A DNA stretch of 64,000 bases from Flavobacterium sp. W4I14 (GTDB lineage Bacteria; Bacteroidota; Bacteroidia; Sphingobacteriales; Sphingobacteriaceae). Every line of letters starts with the position of its first letter. Position 1 is the stretch's first letter. Of the stretch, positions 1 to 9,022 are shown one piece after another. The notes below the pieces were generated by a model. That model worked only from the letters and a program-made list of their open reading frames with translations, had not been told where the DNA came from and ran no database searches. The translations under genes were made by a program, and so were the position numbers. The stretch spans positions 2,914,001-2,978,000 of the forward strand of contig JAUSZU010000001.1 of assembly GCA_030817875.1 (NCBI GenBank), given 5' to 3'.

Positions 1-664
1 GTAGAAATACATCAGGAGCAAAATCGTAAGATTTGAAAAGTGCCTGAATAATCTCACTATAGCTACTACCCTCATCCTTAGTGGGCAGGATAAACTTTTG
101 GGCTTTAAGGCGCTCTGTAGATAAATCTTCGAATCTTTTAAAAGAATGTTCCAGCGGAACCACCAGCGCGAGGTGATCGGAGTATATTTTTTTTGATTTA
201 ATCCCCTGCTCACTGGTAATATCCCTTGTAATGGCCAGATCAATCTTATAGTTCTTTAGAAAATCGAGTTGATTTTCATATAAAACCTGTACCAACTTAA
301 TTTGAAGCTGTGGAAATGCCTGCGTTATCTTAGCCAAAATATCGGGCATGATAGAAGCCGATATGGAATCAGGATGTGCAATCGTAATGGTTCCGCGCTC
401 ACCTAAATGGATCTGTTTTGCAAACTGATGGATATATTCGAGCTCACTTAACTCGACTTCCCATTTTTCTTTTAAGAATTTACCCGCCGGAGTGAGCTTC
501 ACATTACGTTTATTACGTTCAAAAAGCTGCAGACCCAATTCATTTTCGAGCGACTGAATTTGGCGGGTTAAGGCTGACTGCGTGATATTTACCTTTTCAG
601 CCGTTTTCCAATAATGAAGTTGTTCTGCCAGGGCCAAAAAATACTTGATTCGCTGAAGATCCAT
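1..664 (-). CDS. LysR-family transcriptional regulator (3' part missing)
   Basis: Partial gene that runs off the left edge; 221 N-terminal codons are present. Reading down from the ATG at 662-664, the first 60 residues form a typical LysR winged helix-turn-helix (MDLQRIKYFLALAEQLHYW, then TQSALTRQIQSLENELG). The start of the periplasmic-binding-like effector domain follows (IAHPDSISASIMPDIL). Full-length members have about 290-300 residues, so roughly 75 are outside the window. It is divergent from the acetyltransferase at 737, and LysR proteins commonly control a divergent neighbour. The effector cannot be told from sequence. Confidence 0.9.
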   Translation of the reverse strand, partial: MDLQRIKYFLALAEQLHYWKTAEKVNITQSALTRQIQSLENELGLQLFERNKRNVKLTPAGKFLKEKWEVELSELEYIHQFAKQIHLGERGTITIAHPDSISASIMPDILAKITQAFPQLQIKLVQVLYENQLDFLKNYKIDLAITRDITSEQGIKSKKIYSDHLALVVPLEHSFKRFEDLSTERLKAQKFILPTKDEGSSYSEIIQALFKSYDFAPDVFL

Positions 665-665
665 T

Positions 666-682
666 AATGCAAAATACGCATT
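666..682. promoter_or_regulatory. Candidate LysR operator (T-N11-A inverted repeat)
   Basis: AATGC-N7-GCATT lies two bases upstream of the LysR start codon and 55 nt before the divergent acetyltransferase. It contains a T-N11-A core (T668, A680), the family consensus. A site here could serve autoregulation and control of the 737 gene. This is an inference from position and symmetry. Confidence 0.4.
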
Positions 683-736
683 AATAAATGAAAAAATAGC
701 ATTTTATTACATTTAAAGAGTTGTTACATTCGTGCC

Positions 737-1282
737 ATGGAGCAGATCATAATCGAAAGGGCAACACCAGCTGATATCAAAAAATTACAGGAGATTGGGA
801 GAACCACATTTTCCGAAGCCTTCGCAGATGTAAATACTGAGGAAAACATGAAAGATTACCTCGAACAAGGCTTTTCTGAAGAAAAACTAACAGCGGAATT
901 GAGCAATCAAGATTCTCAATTTTATTTTGCGATGAATGATGGAGAAGTTATTGGCTATTTAAAGATCAACATCGGGCAAGCGCAAACCGAAAAACTAAAT
1001 CCTGATGCACTTGAAATTGAACGTATCTACCTGTTGAAAGCATTTTACGGTCAAAAAGTTGGTCAGTTGCTTTACCAAAAAGCCATTGATATTGCGCTTG
1101 AAATGCAAGCCAGTTATGTATGGCTAGGCGTATGGGAAGAAAATTACAGGGCATTAAGATTTTACGAAAAAAATGGCTTTACCCCTTTCGGCAAACATAA
1201 GTTTTGGCTTGGAGATGATGAGCAAACAGATTTGATGATGAAAAAAGTATTGCTTAACGATAATGAATTAAAAGTATCGTAA
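737..1282 (+). CDS. GNAT N-acetyltransferase, PaiA-like (polyamine acetyltransferase type)
   Basis: 181 aa, a complete single GNAT domain. The acetyl-CoA loop is around residues 94-110 (ERIYLLKAFYGQKVGQLL), followed by WLGVWEENYRALRFYEKNGF. The overall pattern, including the C-terminal DDEQTDLMM, closely resembles Bacillus PaiA, which acetylates spermidine and spermine. Polyamine acetylation is therefore the best guess, though GNAT substrates are hard to predict. A weak -7-like TACATTCG lies at 725-732. The stop codon overlaps the start of the DMT exporter (TAATG), so the two are translated together; acetylation followed by export would be a coherent detoxification pair. Confidence 0.85.
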   Translation: MEQIIIERATPADIKKLQEIGRTTFSEAFADVNTEENMKDYLEQGFSEEKLTAELSNQDSQFYFAMNDGEVIGYLKINIGQAQTEKLNPDALEIERIYLLKAFYGQKVGQLLYQKAIDIALEMQASYVWLGVWEENYRALRFYEKNGFTPFGKHKFWLGDDEQTDLMMKKVLLNDNELKVS

Positions 1283-2184
1283 TGGAAAAAAGAAATCTCT
1301 TTTTGATTTTATTGATACTGGGTACCGCGTTCTGGGGAATTTCATTTTCTGTTACCAAGCTTGCTATCGGACAGCACCAACCTGTTCTGTTTTTGTTCTA
1401 CCGTTTTTTACTCGCCACAATGGTTTTAACGGTTATTTTCTGGAAACATGTAAAGAAACTCGATTCAGCCGCAATTAAAACAGGCGCGAGTTTAGCTATT
1501 CCGTTAGTACTTGGCATTTATTTGCAAACATTGGGTATCACACATACATCGGCATCGCAATGTTCATTTGTAGCCGGAATAACCGTTGTAATGATTCCGG
1601 TGATTAAACTTATTATTTATCGAAAACCTGCAGCACTTAAAATATGGATTGCGGCATTCACAGCGCTAATTGGGCTTTTTGTAATATCTGTTACTGATAA
1701 ACTCAGCATTGGAACCGGCGATTTATATACCATTATCGGTGCTTTTTGTTTCGCCATATATTTAATCCAGATCGAAAAGGAATCGATGGCAGGCGATATT
1801 ATCCCGACCATTGTACCTATGTTTGCTACTTGTGCCATCTTAACTTTTTTATTAACGTCTGTTCAGGGAAACCCTTCCTGGATTCCGCAGCAAGAAACAT
1901 TTTGGATCGGTATTATTTTTTGCGCACTATTTTCAACGGCATACATGTATACCATATCTAATATTTCTCAAAAGTACATTAGCGCCGAAAGGGTATCCAT
2001 TATCTATCTTTTCGAACCCATTTTCGGAGCGTTCGCAGCACACTTTATTTTGGGAGAAGAAATTACATCGAGGTTATTGATTGGTGGTGGAATGATATTT
2101 TTGGCAACACTGATCTCCGAACTGAAGTGGAGAATGCCAAATCCATTTGCAATGCTTAAGGTATTGAAGGAGAAAAAATATTAA
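1282..2184 (+). CDS. DMT-superfamily transporter (two EamA domains)
   Basis: 300 aa, very hydrophobic, about ten predicted transmembrane segments in two EamA repeats of five. The first begins LILGTAFWGISFSVTKLAIG and the second ends at GEEITSRLLIGGGMIFLATL. It is an inner-membrane drug/metabolite exporter of unknown substrate. The ATG overlaps the upstream stop by one base, so it is in an operon with the PaiA-like acetyltransferase and probably under the divergent LysR regulator. The tail KVLKEKKY is cytosolic. Substrate choice is not decidable from sequence. Confidence 0.9.
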   Translation: MEKRNLFLILLILGTAFWGISFSVTKLAIGQHQPVLFLFYRFLLATMVLTVIFWKHVKKLDSAAIKTGASLAIPLVLGIYLQTLGITHTSASQCSFVAGITVVMIPVIKLIIYRKPAALKIWIAAFTALIGLFVISVTDKLSIGTGDLYTIIGAFCFAIYLIQIEKESMAGDIIPTIVPMFATCAILTFLLTSVQGNPSWIPQQETFWIGIIFCALFSTAYMYTISNISQKYISAERVSIIYLFEPIFGAFAAHFILGEEITSRLLIGGGMIFLATLISELKWRMPNPFAMLKVLKEKKY

Positions 2185-2554
2185 GCTTGGTTTTAAACCA
2201 TTGGCTTATCATTCCTGCGCATGCGAATGGTGTAGTCACAATTCCATTCATCTAGCGCCATTCCTGTTAAAACGGGCACTATGATTGCTCAGTAAAGCTA
2301 ATCTTAAAGCTTAATATATGCTCATTGCCTTTCTGTTGCATTACGATTGCCAGTCAAGCTGGCAATGACGTACAGTAATAAGGATACTGCAAAAGATGTG
2401 TCTACACAATGAGCATGCGCACAATGTTTAAATTCGGCATTGGGCGCAAGCAATAATTATTTAACCACAGATAGGAAGGATGCACACAGATATGAAATCC
2501 GTGTTTTTACTGGTTACAAAGCCGATAATTAGGATTTAGAAAGAAAAAGGAACT
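2185..2554. repeat. Gene-free stretch with dispersed-repeat fragments
   Basis: No supported gene. It contains a TTGCCAG-TCAAG-CTGGCAA palindrome near 2348-2366, flanked by the ATTACGA...ATGACG context seen in other intergenic repeats. An imperfect AACCACAGAT-ended palindrome lies at 2462-2514, related to the copies at 26229, 26689 and 35828. Confidence 0.6.
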
Positions 2555-3328
2555 TTACCACTCCATTCTGCCCAAACTTACAGTTCCGCTCATATTAACA
2601 TTGGTTAAAAGGGTGTATGAACAATCTAATTCTTTAAGTTTTCTTAAGCCATATATATCGAGCTCAACCAAAGGATTATCTCTTAGGGACAATTCTTCAA
2701 GATCTTTAAACTTGCTAAAATCTAATTTTGTTAATTGATTTTCAGCTAACCTGATCAGCTTTACTGCAGGACATCCTGTTACTTTAAACTCGGTTAGCCT
2801 GTTTTTTTGAAACTCAATATGTACAAGTTTTGGAAGATTTGAAATGCTCACTTTACTAAGTGCATTTTGTAGCATGTTTATATCTTCGAGCTTTTGCAGC
2901 CCTGTAAAATCTATCACACTGATTTGATTCTGATGGATGTATAAATTTTTGAGGTTTATCAATCCCTTAAGGTTAACGCGCTGAATCTGGTTGTTGTAGC
3001 CAAAAATATTTTCCAGGTTTTTCATTCCTTCCAGATCCAGTACCTGTACCTGGTTATTCCAAAAGCTTAGCTCTTTTAGGTTAGTGAAATTTTTAATCCC
3101 CACCAGCGAACTAATACCTGACTGATCTAAACTGAGCTTAGTTGCTTTTTGTGCTTCAGCAAGCTGAATTTCGCCATCTCCGTTAAGATCTATGCCCAGA
3201 ACAACCAATTTTTTCTTAAAATTCGGATCCGGAATTTTTATCGTTTGGGCAAAAGCACCAAAAGGTATGATCACCCCTATAATGATGAGGTACCAATAGA
3301 CATATTTTTTCTTCATTATTTTTCTCAT
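2555..3328 (-). CDS. Secreted leucine-rich-repeat protein with EF-hand-like N-terminus
   Basis: 257 aa. A signal peptide (through GAFAQT) is followed by an EF-hand/dockerin-like segment, DLNGDGEIQLAEA (about residues 47-59). About eight leucine-rich repeats of 21-23 residues follow (for example LKELSFWNNQVQVLDLEGM). No sorting domain or lipobox is visible, so it is probably periplasmic or secreted. The start lies one base after the stop of the 3330-3962 gene, so the two form an operon. An alternative start four codons downstream gives a cleaner signal peptide. LRR proteins bind proteins or glycans; the partner is unknown. Confidence 0.8.
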   Translation of the reverse strand: MRKIMKKKYVYWYLIIIGVIIPFGAFAQTIKIPDPNFKKKLVVLGIDLNGDGEIQLAEAQKATKLSLDQSGISSLVGIKNFTNLKELSFWNNQVQVLDLEGMKNLENIFGYNNQIQRVNLKGLINLKNLYIHQNQISVIDFTGLQKLEDINMLQNALSKVSISNLPKLVHIEFQKNRLTEFKVTGCPAVKLIRLAENQLTKLDFSKFKDLEELSLRDNPLVELDIYGLRKLKELDCSYTLLTNVNMSGTVSLGRMEW

Positions 3329-3329
3329 T

Positions 3330-3962
3330 TTAATTGCTCACCACTACATTTACGACTGCGCCAGCTTCCTTAACCTCAATAAAGCCACGTACTTCATTTT
3401 CAATAAAAACGTCGTAATGCTGATCTTCATAAATTGGCGAAGAGCCTAAAGCATATCCATAAACATTATAAGAGGTGCTTGTGCCGGTTTGAACAGCAAC
3501 TGTTTTTTGCCTGGCAAAGGCTATCCAGCTAATTGCATAATACTTTCCTGGTTTCAGGTTGGTGAACTGAAACGTTCCCTTATCATCCAAATATCTGCCT
3601 TCTACCCGGTAAGTAAATGCAACAGGACTCATAGAGGCCTGTTTTTTACGGCTATTAAATTTTTTCTTCAGCTCCAAAAATTCGGTAAAATAAGGTGTTA
3701 CCGGGAATAGCAAAATCTGGCTCCCTTTAACACCAAAATTATCTTTTCCTTTTTTCTTCAATGTGGCAGTTCCCTGTATGGTAGCCGTTCCTTTTTCCAT
3801 CAATTTGGCCGTTTCCGCTTCATTAAAAGGAGTAGCAGGAAGAACCCATTCTGGGGTTTTCTGTGCATAGCCCATCATACTACAATATAAAAGCAACATT
3901 TTAACCAGCAATATTTTTGGTATTCTTTTGTTCATCATTTTTTCAAAGTTATATTGACTCAT
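3330..3962 (-). CDS. Secreted protein with a carboxypeptidase-regulatory-like fold (hypothetical)
   Basis: 210 aa. A signal peptide is best read from the internal Met at 3935 (MNKRIPKILLVKMLLLYCSM, cleavage after GYAQ). The body has GTATIQGTATLKKKG and DDKGTFQFTNLKPGKYYAIS. The latter is the G-x-F-x-F-x-x-L-x-P-G-x-Y motif of carboxypeptidase-D-type regulatory beta-sandwiches, found in many Bacteroidota surface proteins. It is the first gene of a two-gene unit with the LRR protein. Function is unknown; a structural or adhesive role is only a guess. Start choice uncertain: 3962, 3938 or 3935. Confidence 0.65.
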   Translation of the reverse strand: MSQYNFEKMMNKRIPKILLVKMLLLYCSMMGYAQKTPEWVLPATPFNEAETAKLMEKGTATIQGTATLKKKGKDNFGVKGSQILLFPVTPYFTEFLELKKKFNSRKKQASMSPVAFTYRVEGRYLDDKGTFQFTNLKPGKYYAISWIAFARQKTVAVQTGTSTSYNVYGYALGSSPIYEDQHYDVFIENEVRGFIEVKEAGAVVNVVVSN

Positions 3963-4372
3963 TATATATTTAAATAACTGGAAGTAAACATATTATCCCG
4001 ATTCAATAAGCGGAAAACCCGGATAACTTGCTAAAATTTATCCAGGTTTTTACCATGGGTGATTAAGAGACAGTTATTAATTTTATTTAATGCTTTTTTA
4101 CTCCATTAAAACTTGGCTTACCGTTTATAGATAAACTCGGGTTTTGTTTTTGTTAAATCAACGATTTTGCTGACTTTTTTAATTCCTAATCATCTTACAA
4201 TACGATACCCAAAGTTAAACTGGAACATTGTCTGTATTTATCCCTGATTTCGGGGATATTTGATTTTATTGCCATGCTTGTTTCAAAATGCACAGTAGAA
4301 AAGTTTAGCAGGTATTATAGCCGAATTGTGTAGTTTTAACTATGTTTGACACTCATCATCTATGTGCTTTTA
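3963..4372. other. AT-rich divergent intergenic region
   Basis: About 410 bases between the secreted-protein operon (minus) and the histidine kinase (plus). It should hold both promoters, but I see no convincing -33/-7 pair, RNA or repeat in it. Confidence 0.4.
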
Positions 4373-6364
4373 ATGAAAAAAATCGCTCTATCCTATTTGT
4401 TTATGGTTTGTGCTCACCTTTCATTTGCGCAATTGCCTCTAACCGATGTACGCTACCCGGATAGTTTGTTGAAATTTTCAGCAAATACCAAATCTGATAG
4501 CGTAAAAGCGCGTTCACTATTCCTTTTATCAGATTATTGGTCAGACAGAGATACCTTAAAATCTAAAAACTTCCTCGCAAAAGGTTTAAAATATGGAGAT
4601 AAATATCCTTATGTTAAAGCACTTTACCATTATTATTTAGCCGGATATTATTTTGCCATTAATCCTCAAAAAAGTGAACCATACTATATTGAGGCTGAGA
4701 AACAATTATCGAAATTCGATAATCAAGATGCATTTCTGTTCAGAAGCCGATGCTGGACACATCTTTCCATTTTAGAAATAGACATAAAAGACAATTCGAT
4801 ATCTTCTATGAATATGCTCATAAATGAAATTATTCCTTTGTTAAAAAGAGTAGACGACACCAGATATCTTGCTGTAAATTATCACAATATAGCTATGATA
4901 TTTATGGAATGGGGGCAATATGAAAAAGCAGAAAAATATCACCGATTGGCAATTTCACTGCTAGAGAAAAACCGTCTTTTAAACATCGAAGATCAATATC
5001 AGGAATATATAAGCTACACCAAAAATTGTTTGTATCAAAATAAAATAACACTCGCAAAAAAGTTATTAAACAAAGCTACAGCGCTATTACCTAAAACGCG
5101 AAACCCTAGAAATTATATGGATTATTACGAAGTAGAGGGGATGTACTATACCATAACCAAAGTATATACAAAAGCATTACAATCGCTCACAAAGGGCAAA
5201 TCGCTTGCTTCGAAAGAAAAAGAAAATTACTTGGAGCGGAATTTTTCTTTGCGGATATACGAGGTATTTATGGCTAAGGGAGCGTATGAAAAAGCTTTAA
5301 CAGTCATGCAAGGTCTTGTAAAAAATAAGCCTACCTATAAATTTTCAAAAGATTACTTGACTTATTACCTAGGGCTATCAGATACATATAATCGAATAGG
5401 CAACAGTAAAATGGCCTATACCTGGCTTAAAAAATACAGCAAATTAAAGGACAGTTTGAATACCCGGGAGGTTGAACACAAAATAAGTGCACTGGAAGTA
5501 AAATTTAAAACAGCAGAAAAAGAGAAAAAAATACTTGCCCTTAATGCCGAAAATGAAAAAGCAAACCTATCGGCAAAAAACAGCAAGCTATTAAGCTGGC
5601 TATTTGGTATAGCTTGTTTGTTCTTATTGATCGTTGCCATTTTGGGGTGGCTTTTTTATAGGAGCAGTAAAAAATTAACGATACAAAAAGATTTAAACCA
5701 CCAGCAACAAATAGAAGATTTTGATCGCAGGCAAAAAATTAAAATTGTTCAGGCCATGTTAAATGCCAAAGAAGAAGAACAAAACAGGATTGCCAGCGAT
5801 TTGCACGATGGATTGGGCGGAACGCTTGCGGGAATCAAGATCAATCTTTCTCATTACGCCACAAAAAAGAAAAACAACGATGATCCTGAACTTTACCAGA
5901 TCATGGATCAGATGGAAAGTTCGATCAATGACCTGCGCCGCATAGCGCATGATATGATGCCAGAAATGTTGCTCAAATTTGGGCTGGAGGAATCATTAAG
6001 AGATTTATGCACATCGTTAACATCTGAAAAACTGAACATTGATTTTAAATACCTGGGCGCTAAACGTGCATTTTTGCCACAACAGCAAATTAATATATAC
6101 CGCATTATACAAGAGGCAATGCACAATGCCGTTAAGCATGCAGAGGCAAAAAACATTTTGTTGCAGTGCTCTCAAAACGATAATATATTTTATATTACCA
6201 TAGAAGATGATGGCAAAGGTTTTGATCCCAACTATTTAACTAAAGGCATGGGCATTCAGAATATAAAAAACAGGGTAGCCTATTTAGATGGTGAAATGGA
6301 AATTTTATCAGCTGAAAATAAACCAGGTACTTCTATTAATATAGAATTGAATGTTACTGTTTAA
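4373..6364 (+). CDS. TPR-containing sensor histidine kinase (HisKA_3 / NarX type)
   Basis: 663 aa from the ATG at 4373, chosen over 4346 because it gives a clean signal peptide (MKKIALSYLFMVCAHLSFAQ). Periplasmic tetratricopeptide-like repeats occupy about residues 30-375 (for example GQYEKAEKYHRLAISLLEKN). A transmembrane helix lies at about 407-430, then a short coiled coil. The HisKA_3 H-box has the phospho-acceptor His near 478 (ASDLHDGLGGTLAGIKI). The HATPase_c domain has EAMHNAVKHAEA (about 580), DDGKGFDP and GMGIQNIKNR. It should phosphorylate a LuxR-type regulator; the one encoded convergently at 6435-7058 is the obvious partner. TPR sensors of this layout are common in Bacteroidota; the stimulus is unknown. 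Confidence 0.92.
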   Translation: MKKIALSYLFMVCAHLSFAQLPLTDVRYPDSLLKFSANTKSDSVKARSLFLLSDYWSDRDTLKSKNFLAKGLKYGDKYPYVKALYHYYLAGYYFAINPQKSEPYYIEAEKQLSKFDNQDAFLFRSRCWTHLSILEIDIKDNSISSMNMLINEIIPLLKRVDDTRYLAVNYHNIAMIFMEWGQYEKAEKYHRLAISLLEKNRLLNIEDQYQEYISYTKNCLYQNKITLAKKLLNKATALLPKTRNPRNYMDYYEVEGMYYTITKVYTKALQSLTKGKSLASKEKENYLERNFSLRIYEVFMAKGAYEKALTVMQGLVKNKPTYKFSKDYLTYYLGLSDTYNRIGNSKMAYTWLKKYSKLKDSLNTREVEHKISALEVKFKTAEKEKKILALNAENEKANLSAKNSKLLSWLFGIACLFLLIVAILGWLFYRSSKKLTIQKDLNHQQQIEDFDRRQKIKIVQAMLNAKEEEQNRIASDLHDGLGGTLAGIKINLSHYATKKKNNDDPELYQIMDQMESSINDLRRIAHDMMPEMLLKFGLEESLRDLCTSLTSEKLNIDFKYLGAKRAFLPQQQINIYRIIQEAMHNAVKHAEAKNILLQCSQNDNIFYITIEDDGKGFDPNYLTKGMGIQNIKNRVAYLDGEMEILSAENKPGTSINIELNVTV

Positions 6365-6434
6365 TGGCTATTTGCTTAGATCTTAATACAAGCAATTTAC
6401 TAGTCATTATCTATCTTTTCAGAAGATTTTTTCA

Positions 6435-7058
6435 TTATATCAGCCCATATTTGATAGCCAGGTTTACTACTGCCGACATACTGGCTACTTCAAATTTTTC
6501 GATCAGATTTTTACGGTGGCTCTCTACCGTATGAGGACTGATAAACAAGTGTGTGGCTATTTGCCCTGTGGTTAGCCCTTTGCCTACCAGCTCCAGTACT
6601 TCTTTTTCTCTACGGGTAATGTGTGGTATTTCTACCAAATTGCCTTTTTGGTGGCTGTGCATAATCTCTTTCGATTTGGTGCACAGGTATTTCTGGCCAC
6701 TTAAAATGGTCTGAATCGCCAATATAATCTCTTGACCTACAGAATTTTTAAGAACATAACCATTTGCACCGCTTTGTAAAACGCTTTTAATTACAGGCCG
6801 TTCATTATGCATGCTTAAGGCAATAATACCAACTTGGTTATCGGTTTTTCTTAGCTGTTTGCATATTTCTACGCCGCTTATATCTGGCAGGCTAATATCA
6901 AGCAATACCACATTTGGCTTTAAATTGTTTATCCCCTCCAAACCCCTCTGCCCGGTATCGTAACAAGCTACTACCTCCATATCATCATGGTTAGCAAGCA
7001 GGTTTTTCAATCCGTCAGATACAATGGGATGGTCATCTATAATAATTACTTTAATCAT
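6435..7058 (-). CDS. LuxR/NarL-family response regulator
   Basis: 207 aa, canonical. The receiver domain has the acidic pair D8-D9, phospho-acceptor D54 (VVLLDISLPD) and K104. The C-terminal LuxR helix-turn-helix is at about 147-205 (ITRREKEVLELVGKGLTTGQ). It is convergent with the histidine kinase: the 3' ends are 70 bases apart, so kinase and regulator are transcribed separately, unlike the usual cotranscribed pair. It binds DNA as a dimer after phosphorylation; targets are unknown. Identification is firm; pairing with the neighbouring kinase is inferred from proximity. Confidence 0.93.
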   Translation of the reverse strand: MIKVIIIDDHPIVSDGLKNLLANHDDMEVVACYDTGQRGLEGINNLKPNVVLLDISLPDISGVEICKQLRKTDNQVGIIALSMHNERPVIKSVLQSGANGYVLKNSVGQEIILAIQTILSGQKYLCTKSKEIMHSHQKGNLVEIPHITRREKEVLELVGKGLTTGQIATHLFISPHTVESHRKNLIEKFEVASMSAVVNLAIKYGLI

Positions 7059-7186
7059 TTTAAATCAATTGGCTAATACCATTAAGTAACCACGCTAGCA
7101 GTAATATTCTTTCATCTAATATCATCAACTAAAATATCAGAAATACACCAATAGGCACGAATTAAAAGCACTGCATTTTTCAACCT

Positions 7187-7936
7187 TTACCCTCCTTCTG
7201 CAACGGGTTCAGGATCTAGAACAAACTTTTTGTTCTTTATATTAAAATTCACGTTAAGGTATCCACCAACCCTGCCAATCTGATTGGAAATCAGAAAATC
7301 ATTGCCTTTACCTGTCGTAACGTTATCGTAAATGATGGTCATAACATTGCCTGTGGGCGTTTCGATAGGTTCAAAATTAAGGGTCTGAAAAGTTTTATTA
7401 GTTTCCTTATTGATGATCTTTAATTCGCGCATGTGTGCGTCGGTAGATTTGCTCTTTTTAGCATAAACACCGATAAAATAATAATGCTGCAAAGACGGAA
7501 ACTGAAGAATCTGGATATTATCGAACGCTTCATCTGAGCGATCACTGAGTCTGTTTACAAGCCGCAGGTTTACCTTCAGTTTACTTTTACCACGGCTCCA
7601 GCTACCTGTGAGTCGCTGAGGTGAAAAATTAAGATGAAAAGTAGCAGAAACCTTGTTACCAGTCCCAATTTCATAAATTTTAATCTCCTGGGTACTTTGG
7701 TTAAAAACGCCCTCAAGCCTGATAGGATGATTAACTTTATCGTATTTATATACCCCAATAACATTATAGTGTTTTTTTGCAGGTTCTCCAAAATAGCCCT
7801 CTTTTATCTGAAAAGATAAAGTAACCGGATACCTATCGATTAAACCCGTGTAATTGTAAGTATTGTACCAACCCGCAAAGGTTTTCACCGATGTTAAAAT
7901 AAGGGTGGCCACCAATACAATAAGCTTAGCTTTCAT
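7187..7936 (-). CDS. Secreted hypothetical protein
   Basis: 249 aa with a signal peptide (MKAKLIVLVATLILTSVKTF, cleavage around AGW) and a beta-rich body (YTGLIDRYPVTLSFQIKEGY; GSWSRGKSKLKVNLRLVNRL). I do not recognise a family. The opening pattern, in which a short glycine-rich sandwich describes a change on a substrate-free background, resembles small periplasmic Bacteroidota proteins of unknown role. It lies downstream of the response regulator but is separated by 128 bases, so it is probably its own unit. Confidence 0.7.
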   Translation of the reverse strand: MKAKLIVLVATLILTSVKTFAGWYNTYNYTGLIDRYPVTLSFQIKEGYFGEPAKKHYNVIGVYKYDKVNHPIRLEGVFNQSTQEIKIYEIGTGNKVSATFHLNFSPQRLTGSWSRGKSKLKVNLRLVNRLSDRSDEAFDNIQILQFPSLQHYYFIGVYAKKSKSTDAHMRELKIINKETNKTFQTLNFEPIETPTGNVMTIIYDNVTTGKGNDFLISNQIGRVGGYLNVNFNIKNKKFVLDPEPVAEGG

Positions 7937-8029
7937 GTTAAATTATTTGATTTTTTTCTTTTAGTGCTGCCGCAATGCCTAACAAAAGTGTTCAATTTTT
8001 ATTCGATGACATAAAAAGATCATTGAAGA

Positions 8030-8902
8030 TTAAATCTGTTTTGATTCGTGTATACTTAAGTATTTAGACCTGAAACCAGATGGAGGCTCGCCGGTCTTGA
8101 TAAAAAACAATCTGCTGAAATAGGCAGGATCTTCATAACCAAGGGTATAGGCAATCTCCTTTGCAGTTCTATCTGTATGTATAAGCAATCTTTTTGCCTC
8201 CAGGATAATCCTGTTTTTGATGATTTCGTTCGGCTGAGGAAGCTTAAGCCGCTTGAACCTATGCGTAAGGGTTTTGGGGGCTATCACCAGCAGATCGGCA
8301 TAATCGGCAACATGATGCTTTTCTTTAAAGTTCGCTTCGACCAATTGGGTAAACTTCCTAAAAAACTCAAGATCATTGTTCGGTCTGGCGGCCATCACCC
8401 CATCCAGGTGTTGCACCTTCCACAATCGGGTAGACTTGATCAAAAGCTGTTTAAGGTAAGTCCTGATCATTTCTTCCAGCGATCCATCCTTCAGTTCAAA
8501 TTCATCCTCGATCCTGGAAAACAGGTATTCAATAAATGTGGCATCCTGCTGGGGTATCACCGTCATTGGCATATTATTGATGTTATTAAACAGGAGCCCA
8601 TCGCAGGCAACTTCTTCATCATGCAGCTGTATACAATAGAAATCGCGGTTATAGAACACCAGGCGACCTGATTGCTCACCAAGTTTTTCGATGCTGAGTA
8701 CCTGGTTTGGACTGATAAAGAACAGCGTTGGACCAGTAGTGTGGTAAACGTTGAAGTCTACCTTTATTTCAAATCCTTCATTAAGATAAAGCACCTTGAT
8801 ATAAGATTTGTATGCTTCGGAATTGATGGCCTCAATACTTTCTAAATCAACATTTACCATGCCGATGGTTTTAAGGTTTACATCAAAAATGCTTTGTTTC
8901 AT
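8030..8902 (-). CDS. AraC-family transcriptional regulator
   Basis: 290 aa. The N-terminal 170 residues form a cupin-like effector domain (GPTLFFISPNQVLSIEKLGE). The C-terminal pair of helix-turn-helices is at about 190-285, with the family signature TAKEIAYTLGYEDPAYFSRL followed by FFIKTGEPPSGFRSKY. It is encoded 120 bases downstream of the alpha/beta hydrolase on the same strand, so it may be cotranscribed and regulate it. Effector and targets are unknown. Confidence 0.92.
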   Translation of the reverse strand: MKQSIFDVNLKTIGMVNVDLESIEAINSEAYKSYIKVLYLNEGFEIKVDFNVYHTTGPTLFFISPNQVLSIEKLGEQSGRLVFYNRDFYCIQLHDEEVACDGLLFNNINNMPMTVIPQQDATFIEYLFSRIEDEFELKDGSLEEMIRTYLKQLLIKSTRLWKVQHLDGVMAARPNNDLEFFRKFTQLVEANFKEKHHVADYADLLVIAPKTLTHRFKRLKLPQPNEIIKNRIILEAKRLLIHTDRTAKEIAYTLGYEDPAYFSRLFFIKTGEPPSGFRSKYLSIHESKQI

Positions 8903-9022
8903 GAAAGGGTTAATAAAATGGATTAAAAAATAAAATTACCATTATTGGTGACGATTTCCATATTTGGTTAAAGCAAAAATTACCTGCGGGCATTTAACCT
9001 GCAAGTAATCTTTATCTTAAAA

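Noticed and set aside
8177..8671. 164-codon plus-strand frame
   Set aside because: Antisense shadow of the AraC regulator, which has full family motifs.
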